DNA of 47,029 nt from JAUWVG01 sp964633715 (GTDB taxonomy: Bacteria; Acidobacteriota; Aminicenantia; Aminicenantales; Aminicenantaceae). A model generated the notes under the pieces. The model was not told the DNA's origin and did not search any database. It saw only the letters and a program-made list of their open reading frames with translations. The number at the start of each line of letters is the position of its first letter. The stretch's first letter is position 1. The DNA is taken from the NCBI GenBank assembly GCA_964633715.1, contig CAZWHQ010000035.1:1-47029 (forward strand), written 5' to 3'. A program made the translations under genes and the position numbers. Of the stretch, positions 15,634-24,946 are shown one piece after another.

Positions 15634-18600
15634 TCAATTTTTTTCTGAGTTGTTATCTCCGGACAATGGAGTGATCCGGAACGAATACGTGTAAGGTTGT
15701 GCAGGCAGAGTGTATTCCGGATGGGGTCTGGCGCCCCAACTGTTGTCACCTCCTACACCCATCTGCTTGAAATCGATATTGAGAGTCACCAGGTTGCGAG
15801 GAATAAGCTCGAATGTGTGCTCTGCTCGTTCCAGATCGGACATGGAAAAAGGCCATGCACTGACACTCAATAGGGGCAAACCGGTGACCAGTAGTCCGAC
15901 TCCATCTTCGTTTGTCAATGTCACCCACCGGACATCGGTTTTGTTTCCGACCTCTTGAGGTCTGATATAGGGATGTATCTGTTCCTCTACGGAGCCTGAA
16001 TAGAGTCCGACCGCAGCACCTGTTTTCCTGTCCCAGTAGGACTCATGGGGACCGCGTCCATACCAGGTTATAGTGCTGTACTCTCCCGGAATTCCAATTT
16101 GCATCCCAAACCGCGGCAGGTTGGGAAGTTCCATCCCCGGCTTAAATGAATTTTCTACGACAATCTCTCCACTGCCGAATATGGTGTAGATAATGCACAG
16201 ATCTGATTTTCCTGCGGGAAGAAGACAATTCACCTGGATACGAACTGTTTTTAGATTCAGTTGTTGGACATCCACTGAAGTCACTACTCTTCCCGGGCCC
16301 GCCGTTTTCCAGACAGACTGCCGTTCGGGCATTCTGTTGCCGTTGTCATTGTCAGTAGGTGCACGCCAGAAATTGGGAGCAAGCGGCCGGGTGACAAGCT
16401 CTTTTCCTTCAAATTTGAAAGATTCAATAGAGCCGTTCTCCTTGTCTATTGTGAGCTGGAACTTGTCACCAGTTACGATGCAGGCTTCTGTGGACTCTTC
16501 AACCGCTAAGTCCGGCATATTTTTGACATCAAGTTTAGATACCGGAGGTGTACTAAAAGGCAGATTGAATTGATCCCAAGCCAGAAGATACCCCTTATCT
16601 GCCCAGAGAGTCTCTTCAGAGAGTTTGAATAAAACCTTTATAAAATATTCTGCACCCGGTTTTAATTGGGGCTTTTTAAATGGGATCCGGATTTCTTGAG
16701 TCTGTTTTGGAGATAGAGTCATTTTTGGGAGAGAACCATTTTGAATAACTTCTCCGTTTTCTGTCATCTCCCAGGCAATGTCCAGAAAGTCGAGTGAGAT
16801 AAAATCATATTTGTTCCTCACGAGGACCTTTCCCACTGAAAGATCGACAGGTTCGACAGAAACATACGAGTAGACTTTTTTAACTTCAAAAAAATGCGGA
16901 TTGGGTCTTCTGTCGGGTTGGACAAGCCCGTTGCAGAGGAAATTGCCGTCGTTGAAGTTGTCGCCGAAATCGCCCCCGTATGCGAAAAAAGACCGTCCGT
17001 CTGAAGTTGTTCGGGCCAATGCCTGATCCACCCAGTCCCATATAAAACCGCCCTGGAGCTGTGGTTCTCTTTCGATCACATCCCAATAGTCTTGGAGATT
17101 CCCAACACTGTTGCCCATGGCATGGGCGTACTCACAGAGGATCAGAGGGCGGTCCTGGGGCTGGCCTGCGTATTTGACCAATCCTTCTATGCGCATGTAC
17201 ATGGGGCTGACAATGTCCACGTGAGCCCGACGTCCTGCTCTCTCATAGTGCACGGGCCTTTGTGAATCACGTTCATGAATCCACTTAGAACAGGCTTCAA
17301 AGTTCACTCCGTCACCGGCTTCGTTGCCCATGGACCAGATGATAATCGATGGATGGTTCTTGTCCCTTTCCACCATCCGGATAATCCTGTCCAGATGAGC
17401 GTCCTCCCATTCCGGATTATTGCCGAGAGTTGTATTCGGACGATATCCCATCCCATGGGATTCGATGTTGGCTTCGTCGATCAGATAGATGCCGTATTCG
17501 TCACACAGGTCATACCACAAAGGTGTATCCGGGTAGTGACTTGTGCGTACGGCATTGATATTGAACTGCTTCATGAGTTGGATATCCTTTAACATAGACT
17601 CTTTTGTCACATAATGCCCAGTGATGGGGTCATGTTCATGTCGGTTTACACCCTTGAGCAGAACGGCTTTACCGTTAACGAGAAGTTGGCCGTTTTTCAT
17701 CTCCACTTCTCTGAATCCGAAGCGGTTGGATTCGACTTCCAGAATTTTTCCATCTATGTCCTTTAAGACAATGAGAAGGGTGTAGAGGGTGGGGCTTTCC
17801 GCCGACCATTTAGCAGGATTTTGTACATTAGTTTCAATGGTTATTTTTTTCCCATCACCGGAAAGAAAATTTTCGATGGTGTCCTTAATAAAAGGATCGC
17901 GTCCTAAAGGCTGTCCTCTTTTATCGAGTACACTGAATTCAATCTGGACGTTTTGCTTTAAGTTCGAATAATTTGTGAGTTTTGCGATCACTTTCAAATT
18001 GGCGTTGGTGTAGCTCTCATCCAAATCCGTTATAATCTCAAAATCACGGATATGAACGGAAGGCGCTGAATACATATAGACGTCTCTGAATATCCCGCTG
18101 AGCCGCCAGAAGTCCTGGCATTCCAGATAGGACCCATCTGACCATCGGTAGACTTCAGCGGCCAGAATGTTTTTTCCCGGCTTTAGATATTGAGTGACAT
18201 TAAATTCTGCGGGTGTGCGGCTTCCCTGGCTGTAGCCGACTTTTTGGCCGTTGATCCACAAATAGAAGGCGGACTCTACTCCGTCGAAATGGATAAAGAC
18301 CTGCCTGTTGTCCCAATTTTCAGGAATCTCAAATTCAGTTCTGTAGGAGCCTACAGGATTGTAGTTGTGCTGGATGTAGGGTGGGTTTTTCTTGAAAGGG
18401 TAGGGACTATTGAGATAGATCGGGATCCCGTACCCTTCCATCTGCCAGTTGCTCGGGACTTTGATCTCGTCCCAGTGTTCCACGTTGTATTCCGGCTTAT
18501 AAAACTCTTTGGGTCTGTCTTCCGGCTTATTGACCCAGTGGAATTTCCAACTTCCATTAAGAGACTGAAAAAATGGAGATGAAGATCTCGAGTTTTTTAA

Positions 18601-18768
18601 AGCGGAGGCCATATCTGGATAAACCATAGGCATGTTGTGGGCTATTTCTTTATTGATACCGAAGATCTTAGGATTCTCCCAGTCGAAAGTGTCCTCTGCC
18701 TGAAGAAAAGAGATCAAGCAAACAAAAATGAATAGAAAAAACAGTATTCTTTTATAAAATGGAGCCAT
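15634..18768 (-). CDS. Exported glycoside hydrolase family 2 beta-galactosidase (LacZ type)
   Basis: The 1044-aa enzyme has the full length and order of LacZ-type GH2 proteins: sugar-binding domain, immunoglobulin-like domains, TIM barrel and C-terminal Bgal_small_N domain. The acid/base Glu is in WSMGNEAGDG (E483) and the nucleophile in ILCEYAHAMGNS (E546), matching E461 and E537 of the E. coli enzyme. KGVNRHEHDP and RTSHYPDTPLWYDLCDEYG are also present. An N-terminal signal (KRILFFLFIFVCLISFLQAED) suggests export to the periplasm. I chose the ATG at 18768 because GGAGG precedes it; an ATG five codons upstream lacks such a site. It could act on beta-galactosides or related beta-linked sugars. 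Confidence 0.95.
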   Translation of the reverse strand: MAPFYKRILFFLFIFVCLISFLQAEDTFDWENPKIFGINKEIAHNMPMVYPDMASALKNSRSSSPFFQSLNGSWKFHWVNKPEDRPKEFYKPEYNVEHWDEIKVPSNWQMEGYGIPIYLNSPYPFKKNPPYIQHNYNPVGSYRTEFEIPENWDNRQVFIHFDGVESAFYLWINGQKVGYSQGSRTPAEFNVTQYLKPGKNILAAEVYRWSDGSYLECQDFWRLSGIFRDVYMYSAPSVHIRDFEIITDLDESYTNANLKVIAKLTNYSNLKQNVQIEFSVLDKRGQPLGRDPFIKDTIENFLSGDGKKITIETNVQNPAKWSAESPTLYTLLIVLKDIDGKILEVESNRFGFREVEMKNGQLLVNGKAVLLKGVNRHEHDPITGHYVTKESMLKDIQLMKQFNINAVRTSHYPDTPLWYDLCDEYGIYLIDEANIESHGMGYRPNTTLGNNPEWEDAHLDRIIRMVERDKNHPSIIIWSMGNEAGDGVNFEACSKWIHERDSQRPVHYERAGRRAHVDIVSPMYMRIEGLVKYAGQPQDRPLILCEYAHAMGNSVGNLQDYWDVIEREPQLQGGFIWDWVDQALARTTSDGRSFFAYGGDFGDNFNDGNFLCNGLVQPDRRPNPHFFEVKKVYSYVSVEPVDLSVGKVLVRNKYDFISLDFLDIAWEMTENGEVIQNGSLPKMTLSPKQTQEIRIPFKKPQLKPGAEYFIKVLFKLSEETLWADKGYLLAWDQFNLPFSTPPVSKLDVKNMPDLAVEESTEACIVTGDKFQLTIDKENGSIESFKFEGKELVTRPLAPNFWRAPTDNDNGNRMPERQSVWKTAGPGRVVTSVDVQQLNLKTVRIQVNCLLPAGKSDLCIIYTIFGSGEIVVENSFKPGMELPNLPRFGMQIGIPGEYSTITWYGRGPHESYWDRKTGAAVGLYSGSVEEQIHPYIRPQEVGNKTDVRWVTLTNEDGVGLLVTGLPLLSVSAWPFSMSDLERAEHTFELIPRNLVTLNIDFKQMGVGGDNSWGARPHPEYTLPAQPYTYSFRITPLSGDNNSEKN

Positions 18769-18796
18769 CTTTTCCTCCGCCATAAGATTTTTTTGT

Positions 18797-18828
18797 ATTA
18801 TATCATTTTTAAGAAAAACCTCTAGAGG
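18797..18828 (-). promoter_or_regulatory. -10 box plus palindrome in place of a -35 box, upstream of the GH2 gene
   Basis: On the minus strand a perfect TATAAT (18802-18797) lies upstream of the GH2 start. No -35 consensus is found. Instead the perfect 10-bp palindrome CCTCTAGAGG (18828-18819), flanked by runs of A and T, covers the -35 position. This suits an activator-dependent or repressed promoter; it is inference from position. Confidence 0.45.
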
Positions 18829-18844
18829 AAGTTTTTATCCTTTT

Positions 18845-18873
18845 TTGACTTCTTGTCATAGCTGATATATAAA
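18845..18873 (+). promoter_or_regulatory. Sigma-70-type promoter of the amino-acid permease
   Basis: TTGACT (18845-18850) and TATAAA (18868-18873) are 17 nt apart and point at the permease starting at 18920. Confidence 0.62.
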
Positions 18874-18919
18874 CATTTTCGACTCGTTCCTGTATCGAAA
18901 AGAATCCTCTGTGTGAAAA

Positions 18920-20245
18920 GTGTTAGAAAAAACTCCAGAGCTTAAGCGGGCCATCAGACTCCCTCATGCCACAGCCATGGTGGTGGGCATCATTATTGGA
19001 GCCTCTATCTTTGTTCAACCTTCGGAAATTACTGGACAGGTGCCTTCTGTGGGTGGCGTTTTTCTTGTCTGGATTTTTTCTGGAGTTCTCACATTTTTTG
19101 GAGCACTGGTCTGTGCGGAACTGGCCTCCATCTTCACCCAATCAGGAGGAGTGTATGTGTATCTCAAAGAGGCATATTCTCCAGGTGTGGGTTTTTTGTG
19201 GGGTTGGGCCATGTTCTGGAGCATGCATTCGGGAATCATCGCCGCCGTGGCCGTCATATGTGCCCGGTATGTCGGCTTTTTTGTACCTCTAACCGATGCT
19301 GGGATAAAAGCCATAGCCATATCCGCTATTTTTGTCCTCTCAGCCGTCAATTACATCGGAGTTAAACAGGGGAGTTCTCTCCAAACGCTTCTGACATTGG
19401 GCAAGGTTATCGCTATAGTGTTTATTATCCTGATTGGCTTTATTATGGGCTCAAAAGTTCCCGGCCATTTTGCTGCCGGAGAAATTCCCCAGACAGGAAT
19501 TCCCTTAAATGGTTTTTTTCTAGCTTTGGTGGCTGGCTTATTTGCTTTTGGCGGCTGGCACATGGTGACATATAATTCCGAGGAAACAATCGATCCGAAA
19601 AAAACGATTCCTAGAGCCCTTATACTGGGAATCATGATTGTGACGTTATGCTATATCGCCCTGAATGCGGTCTATATGTATATTTTGCCCTTGGATAAGG
19701 TGGCCTCATCAACACGGATCGCCGCCGATGCAGCGGATGCCCTTGTCGGATTTGGCGGAGGTGCCTTTATGGCTGGTCTTGTTGTCTTTTCAACGCTCGG
19801 AGGGCTGACGGGAATAATTCTCTGTGGCCCCAGGGTTTATTACTCAATGGCCCAGGATGGACTGCTGTTCCGATGGGTGGGAAAAGTTCATTCCAAATAC
19901 AAAACACCTCATAGGGCGATTGTGATCCAGGCCGTTTGGTCCTCGGTTCTTGTCGCTACAGGGACCTACCGGACATTGTTTACCCGAGTCGTGTATACCG
20001 AGTGGATTTTCTTTGGTCTGTTGGCCATTGGTTTAATAATACTCCGGCAGAGGAAAGAACTTAAACGGGGATACAACATCTGGGGTTACCCAGTCATTCC
20101 GATTATTTTTACGCTGTCTTCATTTTTTATTGTGATCAATCAGGTCATCTCAAGCCCAAAAGAGAGTCTGTTCGGGCTGTCTCTTGTCTTACTTGGAGTT
20201 CCTGTATATTATTTATGGACAAAAAAGACAGCTGTCAGGAGATGA
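18920..20245 (+). CDS. APC-family amino acid permease
   Basis: The 441-aa protein has about twelve membrane helices and the N-terminal APC motif GIIIGASIFVQPSEI (about residues 23-37), resembling the LAT-type amino acid transporter family. It imports amino acids by symport or exchange. The start is GTG at 18920 with no strong ribosome site; no better in-frame start exists. It is followed after four bases by an amidohydrolase, so the two are probably co-expressed in amino-acid or amine use. The specificity cannot be told. Confidence 0.88.
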   Translation: MLEKTPELKRAIRLPHATAMVVGIIIGASIFVQPSEITGQVPSVGGVFLVWIFSGVLTFFGALVCAELASIFTQSGGVYVYLKEAYSPGVGFLWGWAMFWSMHSGIIAAVAVICARYVGFFVPLTDAGIKAIAISAIFVLSAVNYIGVKQGSSLQTLLTLGKVIAIVFIILIGFIMGSKVPGHFAAGEIPQTGIPLNGFFLALVAGLFAFGGWHMVTYNSEETIDPKKTIPRALILGIMIVTLCYIALNAVYMYILPLDKVASSTRIAADAADALVGFGGGAFMAGLVVFSTLGGLTGIILCGPRVYYSMAQDGLLFRWVGKVHSKYKTPHRAIVIQAVWSSVLVATGTYRTLFTRVVYTEWIFFGLLAIGLIILRQRKELKRGYNIWGYPVIPIIFTLSSFFIVINQVISSPKESLFGLSLVLLGVPVYYLWTKKTAVRR

Positions 20246-20249
20246 GATT

Positions 20250-21236
20250 ATGAAAATCATCGATACGCACAATCATTTTTATCCTCCGGAATACTTAGAG
20301 GCTATCCAAACCGGTCAGAGTCGAATAAAAGTGACAATAGATTCTGAAGGCAATCCCCTTCTTCATTATCCTGGAGATTATAATATTGTTGTCCCGGGAC
20401 ACAGGGATATTGACTACAGAGCCCAGGTTCTGGAAGAGATGGGCGTCGATATGCAGGTCCTCACCTTCACAACACCGGGAGTTCATATCGAATCTCCGGA
20501 GAGATCGGTTGAACTGGCCCGGATGGTCAACAATAATTTCGCTAAAATCAAAGAGGAAAAAAGCCAAAGGTTTGATGCTTTGGCCACGCTTCCGTTGAAC
20601 GATCCTGAGGCCTCGGTTATAGAATTAGAGCGGGCTTTCTCTGAACTGGGATTTTGTGGTGTGGCCCTTCACAGCAATGTGAATGGTGTTGCACTGAGCG
20701 ATAAGCGCTTTTGGCCTCTGTACGAAATAGCCGATGAATTGGAAGCTGTCTTTGACATTCATCCCTCTTTCCCGGTTGGGGTAGAAGCTATGACAGATTA
20801 CTGGCTTATGCCTCTGCTCGGATTTACTTTTGACACGACACTCGCGGCCGCTAAACTGGTTTTTAGTGGAGTCGTGGAGAAATTTCCAAAGATCAGATGG
20901 ATACTGGGACACCTTGGAGGGGCTATTCCCTATTTAGCGGAAAGATTGGACAGAGGATATGCAGCTTTTAAAGAATGTCGGGAAAATATCTCTTTGAAAC
21001 CCAGTGAGTATCTGAAAAAATTTTACTTCGATACGGTGAATTTTGATACGAACGCCCTTCAACTGGCTATAGATTTTGCCGGGGCCGACCATCTTGTTGC
21101 CGGGAGTGACTACCCTCATCAAATCGGGAGCTTATCCAAGATGGTCTCGAGTATCGATGGATTGAACATTTCTGATAAAGACAAGGACAAGATTTACGGG
21201 AAAAACGCCGGACGATTGTTGAATATTGATTTCTAA
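20250..21236 (+). CDS. Amidohydrolase family 2 (ACMSD-like) metal-dependent hydrolase or decarboxylase
   Basis: The 328-aa TIM-barrel enzyme has the amidohydrolase-2 metal motif DTHNH (Asp5, His7, His9), FDIHPSFPVG with a further His, GHLGGAIPY and a final metal Asp in AGSDYPHQIG. This group includes aminocarboxymuconate-semialdehyde decarboxylase and 5-carboxyvanillate decarboxylase. I chose the ATG at 20250, preceded by AGGAGATGA, rather than a longer frame that starts inside the permease. Its link to the permease suggests breakdown of an imported, perhaps aromatic, amino acid; inference. Confidence 0.87.
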   Translation: MKIIDTHNHFYPPEYLEAIQTGQSRIKVTIDSEGNPLLHYPGDYNIVVPGHRDIDYRAQVLEEMGVDMQVLTFTTPGVHIESPERSVELARMVNNNFAKIKEEKSQRFDALATLPLNDPEASVIELERAFSELGFCGVALHSNVNGVALSDKRFWPLYEIADELEAVFDIHPSFPVGVEAMTDYWLMPLLGFTFDTTLAAAKLVFSGVVEKFPKIRWILGHLGGAIPYLAERLDRGYAAFKECRENISLKPSEYLKKFYFDTVNFDTNALQLAIDFAGADHLVAGSDYPHQIGSLSKMVSSIDGLNISDKDKDKIYGKNAGRLLNIDF

Positions 21237-21268
21237 AATAAATAAACTTTTAACTTAAAGGAGACATA

Positions 21269-22165
21269 ATGAACGTCGAGAGCGAAAAACTTTTTACCCA
21301 GGCAGATCCAAAGACTACGGCAGGAAAAATTCTCCAATTCCCTCTTATAAGGATCGTTCTTGTATTCCTTTATATCGGTCCCTATCTCCTGTTTCACAAT
21401 AATGTGATTGCCGATGCTCTTGCGTCGTCTTCAGGAACTGCCCACTCTATTTTTATGGCGGTTGACGCCGTCCTGTCCATCGGAATTATTATGTTCCTCT
21501 ACAGCCTTTACACGCGCTTCATAGAAAAAAGAAAAGCTTTTGAATTGTCCGGCAAACAGATTGTCAGAGAAATGTCCACTGGAATTCTAATTTCGATGGG
21601 GCTGGTAGGAGGGATGGCCCTTTTAATGACTATTTTAGGCTATTATCGTATCGAACAAATGGGCTCATTAATGGTCCTTCAAGATGGAGTGTTCTTTTTT
21701 GGGATGGGAGCTTTCCTTCAGGTGCTGGCCTTCCGGTTGGTCATTTTTAGACTTTCCGAGGAATTAGTGGGGACATGGTTGGCATTTGCTATAGTGGCCA
21801 TAGTTTTCAGTGCGGTCCATCTTGGGAACCCGGATACCGGACTGTTGTCAACAGCATTTATGATCCTTGGAGATATCCTCTTGGCTGCCGCATTTATCTA
21901 CACACGGAGGATCTGGATGGTTTGGGGGATTCATTTTGCGTGGAATCTTTTTCAGGATGGCGTGTTTGGGATGCCGAACTCAGGGATTACAGATCTTCCG
22001 AGCTGGATTCAACCGAATATTAAGGGACCGGAATGGATCACTGGAGGGAGTATTGGCATTGAAATGTCTGTTATTGCTACTGTGTTTTCACTTATGATTG
22101 GATTGTTTTTAGTTAAAAAGGCCATAGAAAAAAAACAGATCGTGTCTCCAGCCTGGAAAAAATAG
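21269..22165 (+). CDS. CPBP-type intramembrane protein (Abi family), incomplete active-site motif
   Basis: The 298-aa protein has about eight membrane helices and the three CPBP motifs in order: EE at 164-165 (RLSEELVGTW), the motif-2 His184 (FSAVHLGN) and HFAWN at 222-226. The family includes Rce1-like CAAX proteases. The first motif is normally EExxxR; here Thr169 replaces the Arg, so activity is uncertain. AAAGGAG precedes the ATG. It lies between amino-acid genes, with no clear functional tie. Confidence 0.8.
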   Translation: MNVESEKLFTQADPKTTAGKILQFPLIRIVLVFLYIGPYLLFHNNVIADALASSSGTAHSIFMAVDAVLSIGIIMFLYSLYTRFIEKRKAFELSGKQIVREMSTGILISMGLVGGMALLMTILGYYRIEQMGSLMVLQDGVFFFGMGAFLQVLAFRLVIFRLSEELVGTWLAFAIVAIVFSAVHLGNPDTGLLSTAFMILGDILLAAAFIYTRRIWMVWGIHFAWNLFQDGVFGMPNSGITDLPSWIQPNIKGPEWITGGSIGIEMSVIATVFSLMIGLFLVKKAIEKKQIVSPAWKK

Positions 22166-22212
22166 ATTCACGGAGAGCAGACGCCATGAATATCAAAAAA
22201 TAAGGGGGAAAA

Positions 22213-23559
22213 ATGAGAATTAATAATAGTTTTTTGGGATTTCAAAGAATTTGGCTGGTTTTTGTCGTCTTAACTTTATTTGTGCCTGTACAAAGTATAA
22301 ATGCGAATCAAGAAAAAGAGAGCACCTCAGTTCTTTGGGCGAAGATTGATAAGTTGTGCGAAGCAGTAGAGGAAAAAACGATAGCCTGGCGGAGAGATAT
22401 TCATGAACATCCCGAACTGGGCAATCGGGAATTCCGTACAGCCAAATTAGTGGCAGATCATTTAAAAAAACTGGGATTTGATGTTAAAACAGAAGTCGCA
22501 CACACAGGAGTTGTGGGTCTCCTGCGCGGAACGAGTAATATGCCTGTTGTGGCGCTTCGAGCGGATATGGATGCTCTTCCGGTCGAGGAAAAAACTGGTC
22601 TTCCCTATGCCTCCAAGGTCAGAACAGAGTACAATGGGAGAGAGGTTCCTGTCATGCATGCCTGCGGCCATGACGCGCACACGGCCATTTTGATGGGAGT
22701 AGCCGAGGTCCTTTCGGGAGTGCGGGATTCGATTCCCGGTACGATCAAATTTGTTTTCCAACCCTCAGAAGACAGCCGTCCAGACGGAGAAGAGGGAGGT
22801 GCGGCTTTGATGATCAAAGAAGGTGTTCTTGAAAATCCCAAACCAGGTGCCATTTTTGGTCTTCATATGGGGCCTTTTGAAAACGGAGCAATCGGCTATA
22901 AATCCGGGGCTATGATGGCGGCCGTCAACTCGTTCAGAATAGTTGTTCGAGGAAGGCAGACTCATGGAGCATCCCCTTGGGCCGGTGTGGATCCCATCGT
23001 TGTCTCTTCTTTGATCATTCAAGGACTTCAGACAATTGTCAGCCGCCAAGTGGATATAACGGCGGCCCCGGCTATTGTCACCGTGGGGACGATCCGTGGA
23101 GGCACTCAGGGAAACATCATCCCAGAGGAAGTGATTATGACCGGGACAATCCGTTCCTTCGGCCCTGAAGTGAGAGAGGATATCCTCAAACGTGTGAGAA
23201 ACACGGTCACCAATATTGCAAAAAGCGCCGGGGCAAAGGCCGAAGTTTGGATCAGCGAAGGACTGCCTGTAGTTGTGAATGATCCCGGCCTCACTGCGCT
23301 AATGATTCCGGTCCTCGAAAAAACAGCAGGAAAGGACTATGTGACCACAATCCCCCTTATCACAGGTGGAGAAGACTTCGCTTTTTATCTGCAGAAAGTG
23401 CCGGGGCTCTATTTTTTTCTTGGCATCAATCCAAAAGATTCCGATCCCAGCAAAGCGGCACCCAACCACTCACCCTATTTTTTTGTGGATGACAGTGCGC
23501 TTATTGTCGGGATCCGAGCTTTAGCTCATCTTGCAGTTTCTTTTCTCGAAAAAAATTAA
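22213..23559 (+). CDS. Exported M20-family amidohydrolase (hippurate / IAA-amino acid hydrolase type)
   Basis: The 448-aa enzyme has a signal peptide (about residues 1-30, ending near SINANQ) followed by a typical M20D catalytic domain. MHACGHDAHT (149-158, with Cys151 and His153), the Glu pair in DGEEGGA (191-197), GLHMGPF with a metal His (218), and TGGEDFAFY near the end are metal- and proton-shuttle residues. These enzymes remove acyl groups from amino acids or cleave dipeptides. AAGGGGG precedes the ATG. With the upstream permease it could make amino acids outside the membrane and import them. Confidence 0.93.
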   Translation: MRINNSFLGFQRIWLVFVVLTLFVPVQSINANQEKESTSVLWAKIDKLCEAVEEKTIAWRRDIHEHPELGNREFRTAKLVADHLKKLGFDVKTEVAHTGVVGLLRGTSNMPVVALRADMDALPVEEKTGLPYASKVRTEYNGREVPVMHACGHDAHTAILMGVAEVLSGVRDSIPGTIKFVFQPSEDSRPDGEEGGAALMIKEGVLENPKPGAIFGLHMGPFENGAIGYKSGAMMAAVNSFRIVVRGRQTHGASPWAGVDPIVVSSLIIQGLQTIVSRQVDITAAPAIVTVGTIRGGTQGNIIPEEVIMTGTIRSFGPEVREDILKRVRNTVTNIAKSAGAKAEVWISEGLPVVVNDPGLTALMIPVLEKTAGKDYVTTIPLITGGEDFAFYLQKVPGLYFFLGINPKDSDPSKAAPNHSPYFFVDDSALIVGIRALAHLAVSFLEKN

Positions 23560-23572
23560 TTGGAGGAAATGC

Positions 23573-24928
23573 ATGAAAAATATATCTCGACGTCAATTTT
23601 TAAACCAAACGGCAGCGGCGGCCTCTTCCTGGATGATTCTGCCCCGGCATGTTCTGGGAGGGAAACAATATGTAGCGCCCAGCGACAAGCTCAATGTTGC
23701 TGGGATCGGCGTTGGCGGCCAGGGGGGGGGCGATATTTCCCGGATGGCTGAGGAAAACATTGTAGCCCTCTGCGATGTGGACTGGGAGAGAGCGGCCCGC
23801 ACATTTACTAAATTTCCCGATGCGTCAAAGTATCGTGATTTCCGAGTTATGTTGGATAAGGAGAAAAACATTGATGCTGTTGTTATTGGGACACCGGATC
23901 ATGTGCATGCCGTGGCTATAATGGCGGCCATAGGGCTTGGAAAACACGTTTTTTGTGAAAAACCTCTGACGCACACGATTTTTGAAGCGAGAACGGTCAC
24001 AAAAGCAGCCCGTGATGCAGGGATTGCCACGCAGATGGGCAACCAGGGTCATGCCATGGAAAGTATCCGTATTCTCTGCGAGTGGGTATGGGATGGCGCC
24101 ATAGGGGACATCACCGAAGTCCATGCCTGGACACCCCATCCTGTATGGCCCCAGGGAATCGGCCGGCCCCAGGAAACTCCTCCTGTTCCTGAAAGTCTGA
24201 GTTGGGAGCTCTGGTTAGGTCCTGCACCAGAAAGGCCCTACCATCCTTGTTATGTTCCTCAAAAGTGGCGGGGCTGGCTGGATTTTGGAACGGGAGGTTT
24301 GGGAGATATGGGCTGTCATATTTTCGACCATATCGTGTGGTCGATGAAGCTTGAAGCGCCCTTAAGTGTTGAAGCCAGCTATTCTGAATTTGTGCCTGAC
24401 AAGATGACTTGGGACAAACCAAAAAATACTGAAACCTATCCTCGGGCCTCGATTGTCACTTATAAATTTCCGGCCCGGGAGGGATTTCCTCCTTTGACCT
24501 TGACTTGGTATGACGGCGGCTTGATGCCGCCCCGTCCTGAAGAAATTCCTTCGGATTTGAAAATGGGAGACACGTATGGTGGCGCTTTATACGTTGGAAG
24601 CAAAGGAAAGATCCTGTGTGGATCTCATGGTGCCAATGGGCTTCGTATCTGGCCGGAAAAACGGATGGAGGAATACCAGCGGCCTCCAAAGACTCTGCCT
24701 CGTTCCATCGGTCATTATAAGGAGTGGATCAGAGCATGTAAGGGGGGGGAACCGGCCGAGTCCTATTTTGGCTATGCCGGCCCCATGACAGAGATCGTTC
24801 TCCTGGGGAATGCCGCTGTCCGCTCAGGTGTAAAGCTTTATTGGGATGCCGAAAATATGAGTTTTCCTAACTTTTCTGAGGCCGACCAGTTCCTCCACCG
24901 GCGCTATCGAGATGGATGGAGCCTGTAA
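23573..24928 (+). CDS. Tat-exported Gfo/Idh/MocA-family oxidoreductase
   Basis: The 451-aa protein has a twin-arginine signal, SRRQFLNQTAAAASS (from residue 5), then a Rossmann fold (VAGIGVGGQGGGD) and the family's EKP motif in CEKPLTHT. The second half, with DMGCHIFDHIVWSM and ALYVGSKGK, is like other secreted members that act on sugars or sugar acids with a tightly bound cofactor folded before export. I chose the ATG at 23573 because GGAGG precedes it and it gives a normal Tat signal; the longer frame starts in the upstream gene. The substrate is unknown. Confidence 0.92.
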   Translation: MKNISRRQFLNQTAAAASSWMILPRHVLGGKQYVAPSDKLNVAGIGVGGQGGGDISRMAEENIVALCDVDWERAARTFTKFPDASKYRDFRVMLDKEKNIDAVVIGTPDHVHAVAIMAAIGLGKHVFCEKPLTHTIFEARTVTKAARDAGIATQMGNQGHAMESIRILCEWVWDGAIGDITEVHAWTPHPVWPQGIGRPQETPPVPESLSWELWLGPAPERPYHPCYVPQKWRGWLDFGTGGLGDMGCHIFDHIVWSMKLEAPLSVEASYSEFVPDKMTWDKPKNTETYPRASIVTYKFPAREGFPPLTLTWYDGGLMPPRPEEIPSDLKMGDTYGGALYVGSKGKILCGSHGANGLRIWPEKRMEEYQRPPKTLPRSIGHYKEWIRACKGGEPAESYFGYAGPMTEIVLLGNAAVRSGVKLYWDAENMSFPNFSEADQFLHRRYRDGWSL

Positions 24929-24946
24929 CAGAATTTAGGGGATCGG

